Source: an uncultured Draconibacterium sp. (GTDB lineage Bacteria; Bacteroidota; Bacteroidia; Bacteroidales; Prolixibacteraceae). Taken from it: 64,000 bases of DNA. Made by a program: the position numbers and the translations under genes. Below, piece after piece: positions 32,001 through 37,628 of this stretch. How positions within the stretch are numbered: the first letter of the stretch is position 1; each line of letters opens with the position of its first letter. Below the pieces are notes generated by a model that saw only the letters and a program-made list of their open reading frames with translations, ran no database searches and was not told the DNA's origin. Where the stretch lies: the NCBI RefSeq assembly GCF_963677565.1, contig NZ_OY781981.1, positions 1,488,001 through 1,552,000 on the forward strand, written 5' to 3'.

Positions 32001-35000
32001 ATCCGGCCATTCCCGATGTTGATGCGGCTAATTATATTATCGGAACAACTCCGGTAATGTTAGGAAATGTGAATGGTGCATCGGGTAGTGTTTCTGTTCC
32101 GGTTTCTGGTGGAGAAAATATATCATTTGCCGTTTCAACCGATTTAAACACAGGTGGCCCGGGAGAACTGATTATTTACAATCTTGATGTACCAAATGAT
32201 CCACCTGTAGTATCCGGCGATACACTAATTGAGTATGCTGAATGCCAGCCGGTCGGATTTGATCCGGATACGGCGTTTACCGGTCCTGCTGTATTCGACG
32301 ACTGTGATACGTTCAGTATACAAACCGGGTATCCTGTAACAAGTGCAATTACCAGCAACGGTTGTGAAAATTGGCAAACTCGCACCTGGATTTATGTTGA
32401 CGATTGCGGTTTGGAGTCGGAAACATTTACGCAGCGAATTATTTGGACAGTAATGGACACCATAACTTTATCGTGCCCGCCAAGCGATACGCTGGCATCC
32501 TGTTCAGACGTTGCCGATATTCAGGTTGCTTATGATGCATGGAAGGCCGGATTTTCTTATACAGGTGGATGCGAAACGGTATTTGATAACCTAAATGAGT
32601 TTCCGGTATTAACCGATTTAAGCTGTGGCGGGCAGCTTGATTTTACACTAATTGTTTACGATGCTTGCGGACAAGTCGATTCATGTACCTCGCATTTGGT
32701 TATTCAGGCTGCCGAGAATTTAGCTTTAAGCTGTCCGAACGATACGTTGTTACCAGCCTGCACCGATACCGCTGAAATACGTGTGGCCTATGAAGCCTGG
32801 ATTGCGGGATTTTCATACGTGGGTGGTTGTTCAACAGTTACCACCAATATTGATTCAGTTCCTGAATTAACTGATTTAAGTTGTGGTGGAGAAATTGAAT
32901 TCAGGTATGTTGTTAACCTTGGGTCGCCAAGCTGTCCAAACAGTATTGATTGTTACCGTACTTTTACAGTGGAAGCTCCTGTGGATTTACATGTTAATGT
33001 GCCGGGTGATGCAACTCTGCCATTGTGTTCAGATACTGCGTCGATAAGGGCAGCCTATGATATCTGGGTTGCCGGGTTTACCACTACCGGAGGTTGCGAT
33101 GTGCAATCCAATATAGACTCAATACCCGAACTACCCGATCTAACTTGTGGAGGCTCTGTTTCATTTGTATTCAGGGCATGGAACGGCGAGGGGAAATGTG
33201 TCGATTCAGATGTCGACTCTTCTTCATTCTCTGTAATGGACCCACCGCCACTAAGCATAACCTGTCCTTCTGACCCGAATTTACCGGGTTGTTCCGGAGC
33301 ATTGGCAATTACCGCTGCCTATAACGATTGGGTTGATGGATTCACGGCAAGTGGTGGTTGTGATTTGGTTACAAACATTGACTCAATACCTCCGCTTGGC
33401 GATTTGTTATGCAATGGTCAGCTGGTATTCGAATTCATTGCCCGAAGCGGGGAAAATGTTTGTTCGGCCGCCGATACCTGTGTTGCAACTTTTACCATTG
33501 GAAATGCCGATACTCTTGCAATTACGTGTCCTGGCGATACGATTGTCGAAGGTTGTTCGGCAGCCGAAGTTCAAACTGTTTTCGACACCTGGATCGCACA
33601 ATTTGCATATACAGGAGGTTGTAACGTAAACGAATCCGACCTATCGATCTATACACCGCCGATTACCTGTGGAGGTGTGGTTGTGGTGAATTATATTGTT
33701 TCCGACGAATGTGAGCAGACGGACAGCTGCACTGCAACTTTTCAGGTTAATGCCCCGGAGTTGGTGATTTCAGTTCCGGAAGATACTTTATTAGATGCCT
33801 GCTCCGATCAGTTGGATGTTGATGCTGCCTTTGCCAGCTGGATTAGCCAGTTTGGGTATAGCGGTGGTTGTAATGTGGTTGCTACGGCGGTTGATTCATT
33901 TACTTCGCCAAATATTTGTGGTGGAGAAATTGTTATTAATTATTCGGCAGCCGATGTTTGCGGTCAGGTGAAAACCGGCGCAGCTTTTTTTGCCATCAAT
34001 TTCCCGTTACTTGTAGAACTTAACCCTTCGTTTACTGTACCTGCAAATACAAGCGTGTATAGCGACGCATTATGTAATTACGATGCTGATCCTACAATTA
34101 CAGGTTATCCAACCGATTTATATGACAACTGCACAGAAGATAGTTTGCATATGTCGTATACTGACAATGTTGTTGATGGCTCATGCGCAGGAGAATACAT
34201 TATTTATCGCGATTGGACAGTTGTTGATAATTGCGGTAACGACACAACGCAACAACAGATTATAAATGTGCTTGATACCATTCCTCCGGTAATTGTTTGT
34301 CCAAATGATACTTCGGAGTTTACCGATCCGAGTCAGTGTACCAAAACGGGCATGGACATGGGAACTGCAGCGGCCACTGATAATTGTACACCCGAGGCAT
34401 CAATAATAATAACCAACGATGCTCCGGTGCAGCTACCAGTTGGAACAACTACAGTAACCTGGACAGCTACCGACGATTGTGGTAACGTTTCGTTCTGCAC
34501 ACAATTGGTAACTATTGTGGATACCATTCCTCCAAATATCAATATAAACGGTTGTCAGGATGTGACGGAAACAGCTGCTCCTAATAACTGCTCGAAGGTT
34601 CCGGATACGATGCTCGATCCTGTTTATTCTGATGATTGCTGGCCAGTTGATTCGCTGGTGTTGACCTATTCAGTAAGCGGAGCAACAACTGCAAGCGGAA
34701 CAGGCTCTGCAGCAGTGGTCGAATACAATGTTGGCGTTTCATATGTTACTTATGTTGTCACCGATCCTGATGGTCTTCAGGATTCGTGTTCGTTTATAGT
34801 AACAATTGTTGATGTTACTCCTCCTGGTATTGACATTGGTGGTTGCGTTGATGTGAGCGATACAGCGGCGGCAAACAACTGTTCAAAAGTTCCCGCTATA
34901 ATTGCCGATCCAACTTATTCAGATAATTGCTGGCCTGTTGATTCGTTAACATTAACCTGGACAATGACCGGAGCCACCACAGGTACAGGTACCGGTTCTG

Positions 35001-37309
35001 TTGCTGGCGAAAGTTTTAATGTTGGATTAACTACTGTTCAGTATGTTGTTACCGATCCTGACGGAAACAGCGATTCGTGTTCGTTTACAGTGCGTATTCT
35101 GGATATTACAGCTCCGGGAATTGATATTGGAGGTTGTGTTGATGTTAGCGGCACTATGGATGCAAACAATTGTTATGCTATACCACCGGCAATTACTGAT
35201 CCAACTTTCTCCGATGCTTGTTGGCCGGTGGATTCGCTGGCTTTGAGTTTCAGAATAGAAAACGGAGCATGGGATACCACCGGAGTGGGATATGTTTCCG
35301 GACTTCAATTCCCGGTTGGAACGAATACGGTTTGGTACATAGTAACCGACCCTGATGGAAATGCTGACAGCTGTTCGTTTACCGTGGAAATGTTACGCGA
35401 CGAGATTCCGTGGACAGCAATTACTTGTCCATCTGATCCAGCGCCGATAGTCCTTGGTTCAACCGAGTGTGAAAGGGCTATTTCTCTTGATCCTCCTGTT
35501 GTAAGCGACTATTGTGTTACGGCAACCTACACAATTACCAATGATTTTAACGGACTTTCTGTTATCTCGGATGAAATATTCCCTGTTGGTATTACGCAGG
35601 TTAACTGGACAATAAGCGATAATTCAGGCAACGATACCATTTGTACGGTTTATGTTGATATAAGCGGTGTTCAGTTGCCAACAATTGCTTGTCCGGACGA
35701 TGTTATTGGCACAATGGATGCCAGCGGCTGTTATGCCATACCACCAAGGATTGATCCACCTACGTATTCGGCTCCGTGTTGGGGTGCCGACTCATTGGAT
35801 TTAAGCTTCCATATTATAAACGGAGTTTGGGATACAACCGGAGTGGGAGAGGTAAATGGGCTAAACTTCCCAGTAGGCACTAACACAGTATGGTATATTG
35901 TTACCGATCCTGATGGAAATAAAGATAGTTGCGATTTTGTGGTTACTATGCAACGCGATGAAATTCAGTGGACAGCAATTACATGTCCTTCCGATCCGGC
36001 ACCAGTTACAGTGGGACCAACTGATTGTGAGGTATTTGTTGATGTGGATGTGCCCGGAATTAGTGATTATTGTGCAACTGCTACTTACACCATAACAAAC
36101 GATTACACCGGAACCGATAATGCCGATACGCTTTATCCGATTGGAATTACGCCGGTTACCTGGACAATTAGCGATAACTCCGGAAATGATACTACCTGTA
36201 TTGTTAATGTTGAAGTTATTGATAGATTGCCATCATTAATATGTCCTCCCGATACAGTATTACAGGCCGATTTTAACCGGGCATATGCATCGGGTATTAC
36301 CATTGATCTTCCTTATTTCGAAGACAACTGCGACTCTACGCTAACGTGGACAGTGAGCGGAGCAACCACGCTTTCAGAACTTGAAAATGATGTATTGGCA
36401 AGTGGTGTTAATGTGGTTCATTATCCTGATACATTTAATCTGGGAATTACAACCATTACCTATACTTTTGAAGATGGAAATGGAAATATAGTTGAGTGTA
36501 GTCACAATATAACTGTACTTGGAGCACCTGAAATTGGATGTCCTCCTGATACTACCATTTATTTGGATGGATCAGAGGGTACATGTGCTGCTGCTTTTGA
36601 CCCGGGTGTTGCCGATCTGATACAGGGAACTCCGCCAATAACATGGACTTATACCATAACTTTCCCCGATGGTTCGACACAAACGGATGCGTATATAAAA
36701 GATGCACCCGATTCTGAACCAAATCCGCTTGGTGTGTTGGATTTCCCGGCAGGAGTTACTACCATTGAATGGCGTGCCGACAATATTTCGGGTTACGATA
36801 CCTGTTCGCATTGGATAGAGGTTATTGATACAATTCCGCCAACAATTGATGCCAGTCCGTACGAAGACTGTGTGGATTATATTGAATATGCTATTTATAA
36901 TCCATCAAATCCTAATCCGATATATCACCATCTTGATCCTAACCTGGAGAAATCGCCAAGTCCTGATTACAGCACTTTCTATGCAGGGAGTACTGATCTT
37001 GATTTGACTTTGCTTGCCGATAATTGCTGCGACTCATTATCAATGGTTAATAACCTTACATGGACAATTGATTTTCAAGCTACTCTCGATCCGATTACTG
37101 GAGCAACAATTAATCCAGCTCCGATTAGTGGTACAGGTCAGCCATCTGCCCACGGAGCAGATATTCAACTGTGGGGGGATGGAGTTGACTATACAACATT
37201 GACTCATACCATTACATACCAGGTAACAGATTGTAATGGCAACTTAAGTACGGAAATAGTAAGAACGATTACCATTACTCCGCGACCGAAAATTATTAAA
37301 CAGAACTAG
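17057..37309 (+). CDS. giant modular T9SS-type exoprotein 1 (HYR/SprB/PKD-like/Ig-like repeats)
   Basis: One uninterrupted frame of 6,750 codons. The start is TTG 17057 or GTG 17060, because the Arg-Lys ahead of the hydrophobic MLVFLFTGIFLI then forms the signal peptide; ATG 17093 would remove these charges. Approximate layout: HYR-like 60-245; G8/beta-helix-like 251-745 (GNWSSTATWGG, then Gly/Ser/Thr-rich rungs); PKD-like 750-1095; four SprB repeats 1098-1400; PKD-like to 1810; HYR and Ig-like to 2370; HYR tandem to 2875; five SprB repeats to 3280; Ig/PKD-like to 4270; a non-repetitive segment to 5055; six Cys modules 5135-5645; HYR to 6390; and a C-terminal module shared with giant 2, ending ITITPRPKIIKQN. 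SprB of Flavobacterium, a gliding adhesin, is the nearest known analogue in style. No catalytic site is recognised. Adhesion or a surface filament is inferred. Confidence 0.93.
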   Translation: MVTNCYYNPIRKMLVFLFTGIFLINMEMNSAECVNAITMPESIRPTSVVSEAVFFPLLPFKNITYSSISYPRDIIQETDKNQCSALIKTGLNIDDPQHNLQSLSWEMTGATSDRSPNSGINQIDVYLFNKGSTRIIYRGISVNNNPVIHEFTVTVVDNQVPVMVAPPTAEVICNHPVPEAFINIDGFIQAGGELSDNCEIDRASFAFVSESRSGSVCPFTITRTYQVQDNSGNIAEIDHHIRVKEEVVVLKSGQADYTAISGNWSSTATWGGALPNSGDNIIIPSGVTVTVDITTAVCNTINIESGGTLIISGSNKLTVYGSWNNSGSFDAGTDGTVEFTGTNNAEITGATTFENLIVSKGSLSTSLLINGNVNVSGGGGLSLIGGLISIPGTGSLSLDFSAGLTIPSTAGFDVIGGTLTTGNFSITNNGLIRVNSGTAEFGTSAGNTVHTQVDGAFIVNGGIVDISGRLENTAGGTLTPPGVNSGISISAGTVTLATAGNGLSSVGSLNVTANGDFRFTSGTIVFQNPSTATTELDLGIIGGAGIKLLSGGTFQFGNASTPNNSTFVLDTEIPLSNISTGNNADLLLNGDLNVSGSISLDANSSIELNGYTFERAISTGGTYSFPIADDAGNPVPVTITISGGFNGDESIEITTINTKHPDNESDNHYLDQYWEVGLNGITNPNYSISAQYQNADISGSENEIAAGIWDGSSWTKYGAASGGTILASNVSGTTIWFTGITLDDPTVEINGGNATENICSGSSVALSANVTGDNPITYSWTSTPAGFTSTSSSVSVNPLVNTTYTLTITDGNGFTATDDIQVVVDPQPTASTNGSATICENSSYTLASGEVSASYGNISWTENGFGEITAGANTLTPTYTAASGDAGNVVTLTMTVTSDNACSPQTAVAVYAINVDPLPTASAGGSETICAGGSTTVSGASTSNGTILWTHNGLGVLSNDGTLTPTYTAAAGDAGKDVTLTLTVTSTNDCASATATDIFTVTVREPLSPSTISAAQDICYNGVPQSLVGTAATGGRGSYSYQWQSSPDGTGSWNNVGTNGLVYSPPALMATTFYRLEVTDLCGTEYSNVVEVNVAPELTANDAATAILCNGGSATVTLSANGGTAPYSYTFNGVNDTDGVIANVTAGPYNWSVTDARNCGPVTGTIVIAEPTKVTATIAITNEIDCNGQTGEVTITANGGIPPYEYIFNGVTQSSNVFNGILAGNNLAWSVRDANGCEFITGSPVNMVAPDALSASATPTHLQCYNDNSGSIELTVTGGTMPYSFAWDNGAGNVEDPSGLAANTYTVTITDANGCTTTSTATVNQPAELTASVDATLILCNGEIADIQINAGGGTPPYVYTFDGNANGTGTFAGILAASEIAWQVEDASGCIVSDTYDLVQPTEIVISAISVVDDEICEGEDIELSSAASGGTGGLTYTWEYPDGTIVNNAQNPTILNADVSYDGTFTLTVTDANNCSKDTTMDVIVHPSPTVNTIADIEDCHDVAIGEISISGNNADDFSWTIDIDSIWDIASSGNGNIPAFTTNNGGNEPVTATVTVTPLYTGQGCSGVAESFTITVNPIPEITVTNNTPILCDNGITSIVLSSNVSGTTFNWSGDDGSSGTGNIIEESISGGVTYTITPTSPYGCVGDDGTTSVAVISTDYDLEVNPEAIPATSYCQGEDFSFNFRASSGGAGSILNYTFQRWWGSDWDEIEWVTQFMWTVDNPNVAINTNGGPIGNGTVSNPDALNNLTIPLINNTDVVQTATISVTPWSYSRERSCEWRFWSGTSCNSWSSWSSQCAGDAYEITITVQPFAIECSGDYDLFVDQGECNATITPDAPTISCDLGTTLTWTMTGDATDSGNGNISNYDFPTGMTTVTYRATENGNPSNYRECSFNVTVEDNEAPAISNCPADINQTMSSVVCGDTVIFSEPVFTDNCDGVISATRTDGTGLNSGDVFPEGITTLTWHVVDAAGNDTTCSFDVTILSDGSGPEITCVGNQAECAPYNSTYLKTGTDWDAIATDNCPGVISLNYNLSGASSGTGSSLNNVQFNVGTTTVEWTATDAQGNSSNCSFDVVISEEPGFAQNPVDVSACLNGSATFTASAAGVPAPTYQWRFEGTDIPGETGATLIVNSIQASDAGNYDVVASSSCGTAISTNAVLSVSSPPEITTQPASQTDCLGESVEFTVAAIGGETPYSYAWQMRPTSTDAWGDAAMVSNIVTTDDVMVVTNIGDSNNPDHAEYRVIVTDVCGNSDTSSVAAITVNTVLNALVDTTTVCQDGAATFSVLTSGSVPVLYEWFLNGTPVSDNAVFSGTTTQTLTITNAQVSEGGTYSVRITFNITQPNNNGAGATTCQSLLIDIGELIVDEGPDIVAGISSQTICPGNAIAQIDLSNANGTPGTTYSWTRDNTGVLTGMPDNGSGNTISGVLNSLTPGTMVTTTFEITALANGCPSATTVTVTVGDTTRPTPATCSTDIIVNTDAGLCDATVSYTVPAFDDDCDGLAIPGTLVEGFASGAQFPIGTTTVKYIYTDAAGNVSDTCSFDVTVADNEQPTAICKDVTVQLDATGVVSITPADIDNGSSDGCGLDSLRIDVSSFDCSDIGDNTVSLTAVDLYGNEATCTATVTVQDTVKPVVACRDINAYLDVNGQVSITAAAIDNGSTDNCAIASLNLSATDFTCTDLGSKSVTLTATDDNGNSSTCNAEVNVLDTISPNAICRDITIQLNGSGSASITANDVNNGSSDNCGIDTMFLSQYTFDCSETGLNLITLTVVDDNGNSSDCVGTVTVEDIEKPVARCRDITIQLDANGLAAIVAADIDNGSTDNCGVPTLSVSPNSFNCTNLGANTVTLTATDGYGNDSTCQAVVTVADDDYPVEITANVSQTTILCNGEPADITISVSGGVGALTYTFNGVSQPGNIFSGIGAGTYNWSVTDPFGCADTTGTFEVVEPEPLQALLTSLDASCSSGNDGEIRISASGGSNVFEFSIDGGASWESDTIFTGLSPGFYDVQMRDANVPTCSVVLDAALEIIILDADITLTDISCYGETDGEITLSNPDGGSGAYQFSINGGTTWEDFVSGSYTYTNLVADTFDVWIKDANDLSCVIPLDTMLILTEPDSLFALVDSANITCFGANNGTISLLSSAGGTGGYEYSIDGGTNWSSNSNFAGLIPATYDVRMRDANGCEKILNAALILTEPAILTANIDSSNISCNGGNDGEIILSNPTGGYGSYEFSVDGGTNWQTDTAFLNLYAGNYDVRIRDISDPSCFIILNPTLVLTEPPAINIAAQPTDIADCFASTVQFGININGGAGTITYEWQRMRPSESVFTAISAGPNVLNQDTDSLQVLNIGNADSPNGTQYRVIISDNCTVLTSDVVTLLVNEITDVTPDIEDTEICEGQNYSLQVATSGGIPVSYQWQIDSAGTWEDLSNTTVVSGVDTDQLTITGASTALTGQYRVVVSFPSSGAGCDLSSESFVRNLTVHPLPVVDSNSDIVVCNGDIVSAISFTGTGISYDWINTDASIGLTASGTGDITSFTALNSDTVPVNAEIVVTPRGLYCDGIADTFLITVNPTPQAIAPSGLVFCEAGATDPYPLSGIPSNTVFDISGGASIGLADVADVSEIPSFNPVVGTATITITPKLNGCSGIAVSFDILVVESPTATISGGDTVCQGGLAASLIFESATGRIVIATYTINGADTNTVVIPAYTPVPLPVPTNNSGVFDYELIQVAYISEPYCINTDVKDTAQIVVIEPPVPTISGPNEICANIEGNVYTTEPGMTDYVWNVSSGATITAGGDLLSNTITITWDTPGTKNVSVRYTDGNLCSATISTIYPVTVNAVPVPTITGSANVCEGEIITYTTQSGMANYLWDISAGGTISAGGALTDNSVTVEWNASGDQTVSVNYTNGNGCTADSATLSITEHDVYVNPEPAPSLTGVDTACTGTEHIYTSDAGMTNYIWTVSAGGTIVSGGTFNDNTATIRWNVDGAQSLSVNYTDPAGCVANSDSTLAVWVHLSPEPTISGPALICAGSANATYRTDPGMTNYNWTVSAGGTITGGANDSIVYVTWNSIGNHTISVDYTNANNCNAITPSVLAVEAVNEVIPTITGVQTVCEGTTGNYTTESGMSDYNWSVIGGTITAGGDPSSNSVTILWDSAGVQTVSVDYLSISGCNSIVTNHSVTVDPMPHPSITGATSACLDTIVYTYTTEPGMTDYQWIYSAGAIVIGGGSSTDDYIEIQWDALGPQSVNVNYTNLNGCRAITASTQNVVVNELTPVTCPGDTTFCVNAGIVNLVEGTPGGGVFSGPGVSGNTFDPMVADVGLHTITYSYTNDSACVSSCTFEIRVDPQPIVLDQYLTICSESAVDINLNQLVPDATFSWIAYDNSSGTSVSGFSDCASGCDTMITDILVNSSITEPSYNTGTAGTVIYEVTAMHNGCGGTFNIIVTVQPSIIELEHSWNSNFVEDFIEVCAGAQALSSNDLEILHPTRTWGFFNSYGLLTDGDYFDDDNWGVRILYGQSEEGPWVQAPHGEGPFGDGWNDSEGPYQWIVDLAINDRLGYHYFIVELTDPYTGCIKYSNPAILNIVSSLRIEAGGPDFVCTSSSPSPITLDGAYVGGIASTPTGGTWTANVAGGSFSQNFSNPGLATYTPPADFVGEITLTLTSNDPDGSGECVPLTDERIMNVLPPGSFESCLEPATWIESGSPGNNGYLDDNQSPCAINIVGSDNLSGNPGSFGISHCAGAGTLSFDWYFKAPVNKIVWHQEDQQEGSNNGSSSRMYVAPPTNIEVGDLIIVTIHVNDNTGTISDNDGEFIEIRRDTYSGAVTLASFYKIATAADVSRTTDYRFNLSNVSSNDRIYSVRISGADQNQATVIGDNDGIAQYLTYPARDYMNATIPAVSVTNANSMLVSALAINISGSSGDVEYINSPLGSTTMFYEDYETTARVAQELISSTGSAGTQTFSWPSYNSRNRYNMYVAAHSFIINPAIPDVDAANYIIGTTPVMLGNVNGASGSVSVPVSGGENISFAVSTDLNTGGPGELIIYNLDVPNDPPVVSGDTLIEYAECQPVGFDPDTAFTGPAVFDDCDTFSIQTGYPVTSAITSNGCENWQTRTWIYVDDCGLESETFTQRIIWTVMDTITLSCPPSDTLASCSDVADIQVAYDAWKAGFSYTGGCETVFDNLNEFPVLTDLSCGGQLDFTLIVYDACGQVDSCTSHLVIQAAENLALSCPNDTLLPACTDTAEIRVAYEAWIAGFSYVGGCSTVTTNIDSVPELTDLSCGGEIEFRYVVNLGSPSCPNSIDCYRTFTVEAPVDLHVNVPGDATLPLCSDTASIRAAYDIWVAGFTTTGGCDVQSNIDSIPELPDLTCGGSVSFVFRAWNGEGKCVDSDVDSSSFSVMDPPPLSITCPSDPNLPGCSGALAITAAYNDWVDGFTASGGCDLVTNIDSIPPLGDLLCNGQLVFEFIARSGENVCSAADTCVATFTIGNADTLAITCPGDTIVEGCSAAEVQTVFDTWIAQFAYTGGCNVNESDLSIYTPPITCGGVVVVNYIVSDECEQTDSCTATFQVNAPELVISVPEDTLLDACSDQLDVDAAFASWISQFGYSGGCNVVATAVDSFTSPNICGGEIVINYSAADVCGQVKTGAAFFAINFPLLVELNPSFTVPANTSVYSDALCNYDADPTITGYPTDLYDNCTEDSLHMSYTDNVVDGSCAGEYIIYRDWTVVDNCGNDTTQQQIINVLDTIPPVIVCPNDTSEFTDPSQCTKTGMDMGTAAATDNCTPEASIIITNDAPVQLPVGTTTVTWTATDDCGNVSFCTQLVTIVDTIPPNININGCQDVTETAAPNNCSKVPDTMLDPVYSDDCWPVDSLVLTYSVSGATTASGTGSAAVVEYNVGVSYVTYVVTDPDGLQDSCSFIVTIVDVTPPGIDIGGCVDVSDTAAANNCSKVPAIIADPTYSDNCWPVDSLTLTWTMTGATTGTGTGSVAGESFNVGLTTVQYVVTDPDGNSDSCSFTVRILDITAPGIDIGGCVDVSGTMDANNCYAIPPAITDPTFSDACWPVDSLALSFRIENGAWDTTGVGYVSGLQFPVGTNTVWYIVTDPDGNADSCSFTVEMLRDEIPWTAITCPSDPAPIVLGSTECERAISLDPPVVSDYCVTATYTITNDFNGLSVISDEIFPVGITQVNWTISDNSGNDTICTVYVDISGVQLPTIACPDDVIGTMDASGCYAIPPRIDPPTYSAPCWGADSLDLSFHIINGVWDTTGVGEVNGLNFPVGTNTVWYIVTDPDGNKDSCDFVVTMQRDEIQWTAITCPSDPAPVTVGPTDCEVFVDVDVPGISDYCATATYTITNDYTGTDNADTLYPIGITPVTWTISDNSGNDTTCIVNVEVIDRLPSLICPPDTVLQADFNRAYASGITIDLPYFEDNCDSTLTWTVSGATTLSELENDVLASGVNVVHYPDTFNLGITTITYTFEDGNGNIVECSHNITVLGAPEIGCPPDTTIYLDGSEGTCAAAFDPGVADLIQGTPPITWTYTITFPDGSTQTDAYIKDAPDSEPNPLGVLDFPAGVTTIEWRADNISGYDTCSHWIEVIDTIPPTIDASPYEDCVDYIEYAIYNPSNPNPIYHHLDPNLEKSPSPDYSTFYAGSTDLDLTLLADNCCDSLSMVNNLTWTIDFQATLDPITGATINPAPISGTGQPSAHGADIQLWGDGVDYTTLTHTITYQVTDCNGNLSTEIVRTITITPRPKIIKQN
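20348..21254 (+). repeat. four SprB-type repeats in giant 1
   Basis: Four units of about 75 residues, each opening with a cysteine motif and a GG-T-PY step: ILCNGGSATVTL, IDCNGQTGEVTI, LQCYNDNSGSIEL and ILCNGEIADIQI, each followed by GG(T/I)xPYxYxF or a close variant. This is the SprB repeat found in gliding adhesins and other T9SS cargo. Confidence 0.8.
24721..25676 (+). repeat. four tandem HYR-like modules with a conserved cysteine pattern (giant 1)
   Basis: Units start near 24727, 24963, 25204 and 25444, a period of about 80 residues. Each reads CRDITIQLD, then GSxDNCG, then a second and third cysteine (F.C, then S.C.A.V.V.D). Four cysteines per unit suggest internal disulfides. The copies are diverged at DNA level, so the array is old. 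Confidence 0.75.
25687..26897 (+). repeat. five SprB-type repeats in giant 1
   Basis: Units open with ILCNGEPADITI, ASCSSGNDGEIRI, ISCYGETDGEITL, ITCFGANNGTISL and ISCNGGNDGEIIL. The last four carry FSIDGGxxW or YSIDGGTNW and end DVxxxD, a sub-type distinct from the first SprB block. Confidence 0.8.
28322..29868 (+). repeat. six tandem PKD-like modules, about 86 residues each (giant 1)
   Basis: Units begin near 28322, 28583, 28854, 29110, 29368 and 29620 with P(T/S)(I/L)(S/T)G, then C, then a (E/Q/D)(P/S/A)GM(T/A/S)(D/N)Y step, W.(V/I)SAGG(T/A)I, and W...G.(Q/K).VSV.Y. The regular period and the shared GM-Y-W core mark one expanded domain type. Confidence 0.75.
32461..33990 (+). repeat. six tandem Cys-rich modules, about 85 residues each (giant 1)
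   Basis: Units begin near 32461, 32715, 32980, 33250, 33510 and 33765. Each has L.CPxDTLLxxC(S/T)D, then A(Y/F)xxWxxxF, then GGC, then D(L/F)-C-GG or PxxCGG, and often two more cysteines. The module resembles partial HYR or Ig folds, but I cannot name a family for it. Confidence 0.65.
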
Positions 37310-37628
37310 CTGTAAGAAATTACTCTTCGTCCCGAGATAATTAAATCAGATTAATGATATATTACTGCTGTGCGTTTTTATTTTGTATGCTTCCCATTCT
37401 TTTTCGTTTGTCAACTATTGTGCAAATGATTTATTGTTTTCATTTAACCTTTTTTAGCGTTTCCCGGCAGTTATCAACAATTCCCACATTGGGACAATTA
37501 ACAAATGAAAATTCAAAAGCCTTGGTTTTTTTGGGGTTTTGTGAATATCTTTTTAGGCAACATATGGTTGCATTTGTTAATAAAATGTCGTAGTTTGCCA
37601 TAGTTGTAAAGAGAAAATTTGTATCGTC
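37310..37628 (+). other. intergenic region between giant gene 1 and the porP-like gene
   Basis: AT-rich DNA of about 320 bases. A 79-codon frame at 37354-37593 lacks protein-like features and is not taken as a gene. No strong terminator follows the giant gene. The only signal seen is a weak promoter candidate at 37568-37598. Confidence 0.5.
37568..37598 (+). promoter_or_regulatory. weak promoter candidate for the porP-like gene
   Basis: TTG 37568-37570, a 20-base spacer and TAGTTTGC 37591-37598. The -7 box is one base short of TAnnTTTG but resembles the P2 candidate of giant gene 1. A start of transcription near 37604 would suit translation from 37629. Confidence 0.3.

Noticed and set aside
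37354..37593. 79-codon frame between giant gene 1 and the porP-like gene
   Set aside because: AT-rich hydrophobic translation without recognisable features. Its end overlaps the promoter candidate of the porP-like gene.
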